Shown here one piece after another: positions 10,101-17,259 of a DNA stretch of 17,259 bases (positions within the stretch are counted from its first letter, which is position 1; the number at the start of each line of letters is the position of its first letter). This DNA comes from Oehlia diaphana. Taxonomy: Eukaryota; Glomeromycota; Glomeromycetes; Glomerales; Glomeraceae. The stretch spans positions 1 through 17,259 of the forward strand of contig QZLH01001633.1 in NCBI GenBank assembly GCA_003833135.1. Direction: 5' to 3'. Both the position numbers and the translations under genes were made by a program. A model generated the notes under the pieces. It did not search any database. It had not been told where the DNA came from and worked only from the letters and a program-made list of their open reading frames with translations.

Positions 10101-10543
10101 TCATTTTGTAGTAACTTATCTGATTTTAATGCCTCATCAACAATTGCCTCGCTAATAATAGTATTTATATTATCTTCAAAATTATCATCTTCATTCAGAT
10201 TATTATCATCATCATTAAAATCATTGTCGTTCAGATTATCATTATTATCATCATTAAAATTGTCATCACTGTCATCTTCGTTCAGATCATTATCATCATT
10301 ATTAAAGTTGTTGTAACTGTCATCTTTATTTAGATTATCATTATTGTCATCATTTATATTTATATTATTAGCCTCACCTATATCATTATCTTTTTCGTTT
10401 AAATTATGATCGTTTATATTTAAATTATTACTATTCAAATTGACTTCATTTTCGTTTAAAACATTTGAAGATGTGTTTGTAAAAAATTTATGGCGTAAAT
10501 AAAATGGTTTTTTATGTAAAGAATTAATTCTATTTCGAATCAT
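7105..10543 (-). pseudogene. Plavaka-like (CMC/CACTA-type) transposase, four exons, six in-frame stops
   Basis: DDE transposase for cut-and-paste movement. Exons: 10543-9667, 9577-8175, 8083-7735, 7667-7105. Introns of 89, 91 and 67 bp have GT-AG ends and matching phases (1, 0, 1), giving 1,063 codons plus the stop. Order: an Asn/Asp-rich N-terminus; a module YYLSISDIIWYILNN; a module YQIGEYLCYNDNNRRKLGRL; then the catalytic core with LYYDDFGTYRNVYHSLGGVY (first acidic pair near 9130), TADLPQGNDLTGVKRH (near 8880) and the cysteine pair KGCRSC (near 8814-8825); then a C-terminal BAH-like module (RIGDVVMMQL, FIIVKWFEETNR) ending in HDCSNSC and YFKAI. Stops lie at 9947-9949, 9944-9946, 9926-9928, 9417-9419, 8388-8390 (all TGA) and 9309-9311 (TAA). 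There is no frameshift. From memory of the family I expect Arg at several of the TGA sites. The N-terminal zinc finger I would expect is not visible. Confidence 0.88.
10160..10450 (-). repeat. Asn/Asp-coding minisatellite in the transposase N-terminus
   Basis: On the minus strand this encodes irregular repeats of the type DDNNDNLND and EDDSDDNFND, separating the first 40 or so residues from the conserved part of the transposase. The DNA consists of variants of an ATCATTATTAAA/TTCAGATTATC unit of uneven length. It is an expanded, probably disordered acidic linker. The plus-strand ORF over the same stretch (serine/leucine rich) is its mirror and not a gene. Confidence 0.8.
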
Positions 10544-10931
10544 GCTTATATTTTTTTAAAATATTTTAAAAGTAGAAATAATAAAATTTTGAGAAAACTT
10601 TACCAAAAAATATATTTAGGTTAAAAATAAAATTTTTATGAGTTAAACTTTACTGAAAAATATATTTAAGTTAAAATTAGTTAGGCTTTTTATTCATATT
10701 AGTCATAATATCTTTTTTTATTAATATTAGTCATATAAAAAGTCAAAAAAAGTTAAATCGTGTTAATTAGTAATCAATAAATAACATCAGATTTTATTGG
10801 AAACGAAATTAAGTTCTCACGATATTAATAAGCTAAGTAAAAAATATATAATAGAATCATATTAATTTATTATTGATAATCTAGTCAATTCTCTCTTTAA
10901 AAAATAAATTGCTGAAATAATAAAAACTATC
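10544..10931. promoter_or_regulatory. Divergent upstream region between transposase and partner gene
   Basis: A 388-bp AT-rich gap between two outward-facing starts, so both promoters must lie here. It contains a tandem duplication of about 49 bp: the core AAACTTTAC..AAAAATATATTTA recurs at about 10591-10627 and 10640-10676. The 12-mer ATATTAGTCATA occurs at 10696-10707 and again at 10724-10735. A TATATAAT word at 10845-10852 lies about 80 bp before the plus-strand ATG. Paired motifs may be binding sites for a regulator or transposase; this is inference. Confidence 0.5.
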
Positions 10932-12543
10932 ATGCCACCAAAAACACGTAATAATAGTAAAATTCAAGAAAAAGTAGCACAGACTACTTCAATTCAAAAT
11001 AAACAGAAACGAACATATACTAGGAAAAATAAAGCAGAAATGCTGCAATCTACTATAATTGGTGTTGAAGGGTCGCAAAAAAAACAAAAACGATCATATA
11101 CTAGTAGACAAAAAGAAGCAGCAATACAACCATCAGATATTTATACTATAATTGATGTAGAAGAGCCATTGACACAGCAATTAGAAGATAGTATTACGCT
11201 AAAAAAAAGCAATGCACTTATTGATTTTTTACATGAAACTAATGATTATTTGTCTGGTATTTACATAATTTATTAATATTAAAGCATATTCTATATTAGA
11301 TTTAATAGTATGGTATATTATATTAGATACCGAAGATGATGAAACTGTCCTAAAAGAAGTCACTAATAAAAATGATCTGGAAAAATCATCATAGCCACAA
11401 CCAACTATGCCACTGAAAAACCAGCAAAAAACAACAAAAACAGCAAATACTAGGATTGGCATTGATGAAATAGATGATGATGAGGAAGCCGTTTCCAACC
11501 TAGTAAAGCTTAACGACAAGAAAGCCACTAAAAATGTATCTGGAGCCGTGGCAGGGTTAAATACGAATTCCACTCCTGGTAAATATTATTAAATAAATCT
11601 ATTGATTATTAAAAAAGTTTAACTCTTATTTGTTATAATTAAAATACCAGTGGCACTTAACAATATAGGAAATATGTTTGAAATATGTATATGGCTGTCA
11701 AATAATCCGCATATTTTACAAGTAGCAAATCAACTTTGTGCTATGAGAAATATGTCACCACAATCCTTTGATAATGAAATAACATCTAAAACTTTGACAG
11801 TTTTGACAGCATCATCAGTGTCAACACTACAATCTGACGACAAGGTACAAAAAATTTTTTTTCTTATTCAGTTATAGTACATAAATAATAAATAATAGCA
11901 TTTTGACTATAAGGAATCTGCACGTCTATGGTTGGAAGAAGCAAAATGTTTATTTTTACGATGTCGATCACCACCTGCGTCTAGTATTGAAGAACTCATT
12001 AAAGAAATATTTGGATATGAGCCATATACTGATAATGCCATAGACATTATTAAACATACAAAAAAAGTGTTTGGTGATTTTCGAAATAATTTTAACAATG
12101 ATATTGATACACTAGTTATAAAATATAAAGAGCGGCAACAAAGGCAAGTATAGAGTTTTGTCATTACCAACCCTAAGTTCAATTCTCATTAAAAAAAAAA
12201 AAAAATAATTAATTAATAAAAATAGTAGCATATTTTTAATTTTCTTTACATACTGTCTTCTTTAATTAGGAGGGTCACGTTAAATGATCCTAAAATTGAG
12301 GATTTTATAGATGAAGCAGTAGCCAATAAAGTATTCTCCAGATTTCTTGCTGCTACAAATAGACGACTTTTTAATGAAAACGGAAATATGGAAATATTAG
12401 TAGGGTTATTACAATCTGCATTTAAAGCTAGTTTCAATAAACGTGATATAAAAGCTATCAAAGCATTGGATGCTATTACATATAATATGCAAGTATTTTC
12501 AAAAAGTGGCCGTAATATCGCTATGAATTTGGAATTATATTAA
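10932..12543 (+). CDS. Unrecognised five-exon gene paired with the transposase; one in-frame stop
   Basis: Exons 10932-11256, 11327-11578, 11651-11844, 11914-12143 and 12270-12543 join in consistent phases (1, 1, 0, 2) and give about 424 residues. Introns are 70, 72, 69 and 126 bp. The N-terminus (MPPKTRNNSK) is basic and holds a tandem duplication of about 28 residues, QKRTYTRKNK...GVEG and QKRSYTSRQK...DVEE, possibly DNA- or nucleus-directed. Exon 2 is acidic (IDEIDDDEEA). Exons 3-5 look helical: MFEICIWLSNNPHILQVANQ, ARLWLEEAKCLFLRCRSPP, IEELIKEIFGYEPYTDNAID, VANKVFSRFLAATNRRLF, ending MNLELY. I recognise no family. A TAG at 11392-11394 interrupts exon 2; CAG would give SSQPQPT. Divergent placement suggests an accessory protein of the mobile element, but a captured or host gene is not excluded. 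Confidence 0.78.
12144..12269 (+). other. GC-AG intron in the partner gene
   Basis: The only GT donor at the end of exon 4 (GTATAG, 12148) leaves a phase that does not fit exon 5 and gives an early TGA. The GC donor at 12144, in the context AG|GCAAGT, matches the usual strong GC-AG consensus. It ends exon 4 in phase 2 and joins the acceptor TTAATTAG at 12269, giving ERQQRRVTLNDPK in frame. Splice prediction is by eye. Confidence 0.7.
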
Positions 12544-13161
12544 TAGTAATAGTAAAATGCAAGATAAACTCATAGGAACTAGTTATGATATGTAATTATT
12601 TATCGTGATAATAATGTTTAAATATTTCTGGCAATGCATTAATTTATTTGCAAACATTCGTAAAATATATAAATATATAGATATAATATATTTATTTTTC
12701 ACAATATTTTCATAAGATTTATATTTACATATTGTACATAAATTTTATAAATAATTTATAATAAACTTTGCAATTAATAAAAATTACGTGTGTCACGGTG
12801 ATTGATCAAAATCAGACTTCGACTTTTAAGTTTCAAGCTAGTTTTAATCAATTCTTTTTTTTCTCAATTAAACTATCGAAACTTTTTTTAATTTTTTTTA
12901 AAAAGTTTTGATCAAAATTTTTTAATTAATTAATTATTTTTTTTTCAATAAACTGTCAAATTTCTTTTTTAAAAGTTTAATCAACTTCTTGAAAAGTTTA
13001 GTTTTTGATACTTTTTTTTAGTTTAAAATTTCAAAAAAAATTTTTAATGCGAGATTTTGGTATGTGCAATTTTTTTTTTAAATTTTATCCCTCTTTAAAC
13101 GAACAAAATCCACCTATTCAACATCTAATAATCTATTATTAACACTTTACATTTTTTTTAG
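12544..13161. other. T-rich non-coding stretch
   Basis: No gene seen. 12830-13030 is dominated by T-tracts with recurrent words of the type AAGTTT(T)GATCAA/TTAATCAA, so it looks like low-complexity or repeat-derived DNA. A GATTTTG followed by GTATGTG near 13053-13063 resembles a splice donor of the exon-like series that follows. Confidence 0.4.
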
Positions 13162-13925
13162 AAGGTTTTTATGTTTCTTGAATGTGAAATTTTGATAAGT
13201 GCAAATTTTCAACTTTTCTTCTTTACCTGTCTTCTAATAAACATTTACTACAGTTTGTTTTCTTTCTTTTATTAGACAGTTGGTTTTTTAGCTCTTTGTA
13301 CATGAATTTCAGTGAGTTTTTCTTTGTTTCCTATAAATACTTTTAATGAATGGTTATTAATATTTCTTTTTTTTTAGACGGATCTATAATATCGATGTAA
13401 CACTATTAAAGCTAAAGTTGATCGCCTTGTATACAGTACCAATGTACCGAATTCAAAAATCTATCTTACAATATATCAAGGTGATGGTACGAATATTAGA
13501 GTCATGGGATCTTGGTAGGAAATCAGTTCATTTCTCTTAGCAAAACGTTTCATAATATGTTACATTTATACTTTTTTAGATGGTTGTTTCTTCGGATTTC
13601 ATTAGATACATGAAAATTCGGTAAGTGGGTTTTTCATTGTGTCAACTTATTATTTAACAAAACATTTCTTGACATTTCAACTCTTTCTTTTTAGGTAAAT
13701 CTGGATGTATGGGAAACCTTTAATAGAAAATGACTTTTAACTTTTTTTTGTATGGAAGAATTAGCTCCGACTTGAGAATTGAAATTCCAGGTGAACACGG
13801 AGATCATCAGATCAATCAGATGATTGTAATACCATTGTCCAAATCAGGTTTCCACCTTGTTATAGTTGTGTCACCAGGGGCGCTTTGTCAATGGAAATTC
13901 GGTACGTTGATCGCTTAAAAATCCG
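13162..13925 (+). pseudogene. Decayed intron-rich gene remnant, unknown
   Basis: Pieces lie between pyrimidine-tract-AG acceptors (13161, 13275, 13377, 13579, 13694) and donor-like sites (ATAAGTG at 13195, GTGAGTT at 13312, GTAGGAA near 13516, GTAAGTG near 13620). Acceptor spacing is 114, 102, 202 and 115 bp. The longest pieces have protein-like frames: KVDRLVYSTNVPNSKIYLTI then YQGDGTNIRVMGSW (about 13390-13515), and an open frame ending at 13918 with RIEIPGEHGDHQIN and LVIVVSPGALCQWKF. Stops within pieces and inconsistent phases prevent a complete model. The family is not recognised. It could be a pseudogene or a transcribed non-coding locus with splice sites. Confidence 0.3.
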
Positions 13926-14201
13926 CGGCTATCCAATTATAACAAGAGGAACATTAGATAATCATGCATATATATTTTTACATATTGAAATAATATTATT
14001 AATTACAAATGGTTATATTATAAAAGATTTTTAATTAGATTGTAATTTAAATTGTTAATTGTTATATTTGAGTTATTTGTAGTTTTACGAAAAATTTTAT
14101 GTTGTTAGCAAAGTAATTTATAATGTTTTTAAAATACTGTAAAAATACCTATAATACGCTTTTCTATGTATATTTTCAATGAATTAACAATATTATAAAA
14201 A
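13926..14201. other. AT-rich spacer, nothing recognised
   Basis: No open frame of interest and no clear repeats. Confidence 0.4.
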
Positions 14202-14271
14202 GAATTGTTCTGATGCGGTCAAAATACTGTGCAAATCTCATTGTAATACTGGATTAACATCAGAACAATTC
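14202..14271. repeat. Short inverted repeat with 14-bp perfect arms
   Basis: GAATTGTTCTGATG (14202-14215) is exactly complementary to CATCAGAACAATTC (14258-14271) across a 42-base spacer. Such a stem is unlikely by chance at this composition. It could be a very short foldback element, the stem of a terminator-like transcript, or the fused ends of a deleted transposon. No target duplication is evident. Confidence 0.6.
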
Positions 14272-15024
14272 ATTAATAAAAAAGGATCGTCACATTACCC
14301 TAAATATATCTTGCATATATCTTAGTAATAACGTAATGATACCTCGCAAAAATTCAAGGTTTCTGCAAAGTAGGAAGAAGTGAAAATGGCCAATACTATT
14401 ATTACTCTCAACTGTCATCTTTTTACCTCGCACCTTGCCTGAAAGAATAGGTTTAACGTAGGAGGGCATTAATATGCTTAAAATCTCTACCAAGTACTGA
14501 CGAAACAGTTGATCAGTTAAAGGATTAAGATTAGAGAAAAATAGCAATCCTTATTTGAAAAGGTGCAAGATCGATGATACCAGAGGATACATCTATTGAT
14601 ATTCAAACGGAAAAGGAATAGCTCTATATGAGTTGATTTGACATTTTCAAAACATAATGTTTCATTTTATATAGTCAAATATGTATACTTTAGTACATTA
14701 ATTTTATCTTAAATAATTAGGCTTTATTTTTTAGCAAAATCTCTTATTAGTTATCACATGGTGCAATGTCTGTGCAAAATTTTTTTTAATTTTAAACTTT
14801 ATTTTAAATATTGTAATATTTATGCTATATAATTTATTACAATGTAGACATTTCTAGAATATCCGTTAAATAAAGTATCTATCTAGTAAAAGAAAACAAA
14901 CTTACCCTTTCAGATATGTATAAAATTAATTAACACAAAAATCAACAGCGAATTCCTAAAGAGCTTAATCTCTATATAGTATTAAAGATACTCGAATTGG
15001 ATGTAAATAATATATTTAGCTATA
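14272..15024. other. Spacer with a doubtful minus-strand ORF
   Basis: A minus-strand open frame (14547 to 14290, opened by TTG, not ATG) reads MPSYVKPILSGKVRGKKM in its middle. It is protein-like but has no recognised family and no splice context. The rest is AT-rich without structure. Confidence 0.3.
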
Positions 15025-15235
15025 AAACTAAATTCAATCCAATCTTTTTTATTATCAGAAGTAAAGCTCTAATCAGATCAGTCCTAATCTGACAACCCAG
15101 ACTAAAAATTCAGATTGTTCAGTTCGGGTTGATACTTCAACTTGGACTGAAATATTTAGTCCAATCCAGTTTTGAATTATAAATCTAACCCAGATTGAAT
15201 TAAATGATTTAGAATTAGGTTGGACTAAGTAAATA
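15025..15235. repeat. Palindrome-rich repeat cluster
   Basis: Related words in both directions are packed into about 210 bp: AATCCAATC, CAGTCCTAATCTGA, AACCCAGACT, TTCGGGTTG, AACCCAGATTG, GGTTGGACT. They include the hairpin TGGACTGAAATATTTAGTCCA (arms TGGACT/AGTCCA; loop nine bases). The style recalls the motif-dense ends of the hAT-like element at 1507-2444, but the words differ. It is probably the remains of a non-autonomous transposon. Confidence 0.5.
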
Positions 15236-15509
15236 TTTTTGCAATAGTTTTATATTAAAACTAGCCAGTATTTTTATGGCGAGTATTCACCGTAGGACAG
15301 GTTGAGTTGTAGTGTGATAGGTTGGTGACTTGATCATCTGATTTTTTGTTTTTTTATTTAATAAATGAATATAACAACATATTTTTGTGTAATATTCATG
15401 GGGATAAAGTATTTTAATGAATTTATTTGTTATTTTTTTATTTATTGAATTTGTTATTATGCTGAATTAAATAAAAGGTGGAAACAGTTTTTTTTGATTG
15501 TTTATGAGA
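15236..15509. other. Spacer downstream of the helicase fragment
   Basis: No gene or repeat supported. Confidence 0.4.
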
Positions 15510-15960
15510 ACATGTGGAAGTCTTTAGTATTTGTGAATGATGTTAGGATAAACCATAAATGCTGATTTATTGAGGTGAGATATGTTAACATTGTCCCATG
15601 TGGAGCACTTGCTGAGGGTGACGTATGCTTGACCAGAAGATGTTACTGTTTAATGCAAGTGTAACTTTCGGTAGGATCAATCCTTGGGTCTTGTGAACAG
15701 TAAGCATGAAGTAATTTTGCAATAGGAACTGGGTGTGTCAACTGTTATTCCCATTGACATTGAAATAATAGGTATGTTTGTAAACAACAATATTTATTAT
15801 TGATGCCCTAACAGATAACGCAACTCAGATACACTGCTCAAGTAGGTTTATATTGGAAGTTACTCCTATGGTACCATTACATATACGAAGTTAGGTTGTT
15901 TTTGATTTGAATATGTAGCATGAATGTAATGTGAGGAGTTCCATTGGTCAGAATTTATAA
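15510..15960 (-). pseudogene. Pif1/Helitron-type helicase, C-terminal fragment
   Basis: Read from about 15890 downward, one frame gives RICNGTIGVTSNINLLEQC, a TGA, VALSVRASIINIVV, YKHTYYFNVNGNNS, a TGA (15738-15740), HTQFLLQNYFM, then LTVHKTQGLILPKVTLALN. After a frameshift near 15634-15640 that looks like a 2-base loss, it continues SGQAYVTLSKCSTWDNVNIS, HLNKSAFMVYPNIIHKY and a TAA at 15524-15526. The VHKTQG and GQAYVTLSKC blocks are the C-terminal helicase motifs of the Pif1 superfamily 1B group, found in cellular Pif1 and in Helitron transposase helicases. The N-terminal ATPase motifs are absent from this window. With three stops and a frameshift it cannot be functional. Whether it came from a Helitron or a Pif1 paralogue cannot be decided. 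Confidence 0.8.
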
Positions 15961-16254
15961 GATTGGATGCTTGTGATAGTAAGAAATTGTTTGAAGGAAC
16001 AGGAAGTAAGTTACAGATAGAAATGTGTAGAATTTGTTCCATATTTATAGAGAGATGTTATTTATTTGTACCTCTTCTAAAAATCAGTAGAAAGTCATAT
16101 CATGCTTACCTTAATATTTTGTATAGAGGAAAGAAAAAGAATCTCTTAATTTTACATACAAAAAATATAAATAAAATATAATAATAGATAGTACTGGATA
16201 CAAAAAAATAGCTTTTTTTATATAAAATAAAAAATAAAAATAGAAAATAAAGAT

Positions 16255-16492
16255 TACATACAATGTACGATCCTTCACAGCTTATGAATTTCTCCTTTAA
16301 GAAGATTACTTGATCATCTTTAAAATCTTAATTTTTGTTTCAATATTCTGATCTGGATCTGAAGGTTATATATGCCTTGATTTTTAAATAGATAACCTTG
16401 GCTGGATCATTACCATCAGTTCTTGTAATACCTGTGATTCCCTTGATAGTATATTCTTGATCAATTGCTTAGTAGAGTTATGAACATAACAA
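16255..16492 (-). pseudogene. Broken coding fragment upstream of the helicase remnant
   Basis: On the minus strand the pieces read CYVHNSTK, then IDQEYTIKGITGITRTDG and NDPAKVIYLKIKAY, then in a shifted frame PSDPDQNIETKIKILK, then back in the first frame DDQVIFLKEKFISCEGSYI. At least three small indels separate the pieces; each is clearly protein-like, so this was a real gene. The family is unknown to me. The alternating beta-like pattern with VIFLKEKF and a nearby helicase would suit an OB-fold (RPA-like) protein as found in some Helitrons, but that is inference only. Confidence 0.5.
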
Positions 16493-17111
16493 AAGATTGC
16501 AAGTTTTGTGAAAATTATTATTTTTTTGAATTTAGAATTTTTTATTTATCAAAGATGTATGCAAATATAAGTAAAATTTTTCTTTTTTTTTTGAGGTAAA
16601 AAACTTCCAAATTTCTTATTCTGTGTATGTGAATTTTATTCTTTTTTAGACTTAATAATAATATATTTTTTGTACTATTCACTTTTTTCTCTAAAACTAA
16701 ATAAGCAGAAGTAATTATTACCATTTTCGAAATTACTGACAATTTCTGATTTTAAACAGTGATAGTGCAAATTATGTGTAATTTTTCACGTCAAAAATTT
16801 GAATACAAAATTTACATGAATTTTTATTATATTTTCATTGGATTTTTTTTAAAAACAATAAATTCAATACTTTAGAAGCATTTTTTCAAAATTTTGGTAA
16901 ATACTTTATATAAAAAAATTGTATTTTTTACTGTATTTATTTTATATTATTAGATTTTTATATGTAAAAAATATTTTGAAATACTTTGAAACATACTGAA
17001 ATAATTTGAAATAACTTGAAATAACTTGAATAACTTTGTGTAATAATGCACAAAATAGTTATGCCAAATATTTCATATATATAATGCTGAATTGATGATT
17101 ATACCACTATA
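16493..17111. other. AT-rich spacer, possible extension of the broken gene
   Basis: A minus-strand stretch around 16600-16740 (SNFENGNNYFCLFSFREKSE in one frame) may be a further piece of the same broken gene, but stops and poly-A/T runs prevent support. 16980-17040 repeats GAAATAA(C/T)TTGAA-like words about five times, a short degenerate tandem array. Nothing else is seen. Confidence 0.3.
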
Positions 17112-17259
17112 CACATCAGGAAATTTTTTCGGGTGATATATAGCAATTTATATCACTTTATCAATATTTATCGCCATAAAATACCGATAATTAACGAAAT
17201 ATATTAATTAACCATAATTATCTGTTGATAAATTTCGTTATCTGCAGATATTGATAAAT
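17112..17259. mobile_element. Left end of a second element with CATCAGGAAATTTTTT terminus, truncated by the window
   Basis: CATCAGGAAATTTTTT at 17114-17129 is identical to the terminal 16 bp of the MITE at 532-1053, and the next bases are similar (CGGGTG against TAGGCG). A TA at 17110-17111 precedes it with two extra bases (CA). The interior differs from the first MITE and has its own inverted repeat, TTTATCAATAT (17157-17167) with ATATTGATAAA (17248-17258). It is therefore probably a different subfamily using related termini. The other end lies outside the window. Confidence 0.65.

Larger units (their letters stand above)
7105..12543. mobile_element. Plavaka-like (CACTA-type) element with two divergent genes; outer borders not found
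   Basis: This block groups the minus-strand transposase gene (10543 to 7105) and the plus-strand unrecognised gene (10932 to 12543). They face away from each other across 388 bp. Both are intron-rich, both retain correct splice sites and phases, and both carry only nonsense changes. That they belong to one element is inference from divergent pairing and shared state. No terminal inverted repeats beginning CACTA, and no target duplication, could be identified in 6600-7104 or 12544-13000, so the given coordinates are only the coding limits. Confidence 0.6.

Noticed and set aside
10062..10316. Ser/Leu-rich plus-strand ORF
   Set aside because: Mirror of the Asn/Asp-coding repeat of the transposase.
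11229..11573. 114-codon minus-strand ORF
   Set aside because: Antisense of exon 2 of the partner gene and of an intron; the plus frame is supported by splice phases.
12148..12149. GT donor at the end of exon 4, implying a frameshift in exon 5
   Set aside because: The GC donor four bases upstream has a perfect consensus and gives the correct phase without a frameshift.
11907..12461. Two minus-strand ORFs (91 and 71 codons)
   Set aside because: Antisense of exons 4 and 5 of the partner gene.
15963..16181. 72-codon plus-strand ORF
   Set aside because: Lies between two minus-strand gene remnants and has a low-complexity K/N/I tail; no family or splice support.
16980..17040. Repeated GAAATAACTTGAA words considered as a CRISPR-like or telomeric array
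   Set aside because: Units are about 11 bp, degenerate and without spacers; this is a simple AT-rich tandem array in a eukaryotic context.

Overview
The window looks like nuclear DNA of a Glomeromycotina (arbuscular mycorrhizal) fungus, most likely Rhizophagus or a close relative. This is an inference from three things: the very AT-rich base composition, short GT-AG introns of about 65-130 bp, and transposon proteins of a kind I associate with that lineage. No search could be run. There are no bacterial features: no operons, Shine-Dalgarno sites or CRISPR. I saw no tRNA or rRNA gene.

Layout. (1) 1-1340: the 3' part of a broken hAT-type transposase gene on the minus strand. It is split by a 522-bp, nearly perfect foldback MITE (532-1053) flanked by TA. 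(2) 1507-2444: an older non-autonomous hAT-like element with 8-bp flanking repeats. It is full of GGTCC/GGACC words and contains a decayed relative of the foldback. (3) 2453-3237: no gene seen. (4) 3238-4926, minus: a two-exon, apparently intact cytochrome P450 of 536 residues, the one clear host-type gene. (5) 4927-7104: P450 promoter and AT-rich spacer with a decayed inverted repeat and short direct repeats. (6) 7105-12543: a mobile-element gene pair read outward from a 388-bp shared upstream region. The minus gene (10543 to 7105, four exons) is a Plavaka-like (CACTA-type, CMC superfamily) transposase carrying six in-frame stops but no frameshift. The plus gene (10932 to 12543, five exons, one GC-AG intron) encodes an unrecognised protein of about 424 residues with a duplicated basic N-terminal motif and one in-frame stop. 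(7) 12544-13925: T-rich DNA and a series of exon-like pieces between good splice sites, probably a decayed intron-rich gene. (8) 14202-14271 and 15025-15235: small palindromic repeats. (9) 15510-15960, minus: the C-terminal part of a Pif1/Helitron-type helicase, broken by stops and a frameshift. About 300 bp upstream of it lies another broken coding fragment (16255-16492). (10) 17112-17259: the left end of an element sharing its terminal bases with the MITE at 532, cut by the window edge.

How it fits together. The P450 is a probable ER-membrane monooxygenase sitting in a transposon graveyard. The most interesting unit is the divergent pair at 7105-12543. Transposase and partner gene keep a full exon-intron structure, share an upstream region with duplicated motifs, and are both disabled by point nonsense changes only. 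This suggests that they move together as one element and were silenced recently. The partner protein may be an undescribed accessory factor of this transposon type.
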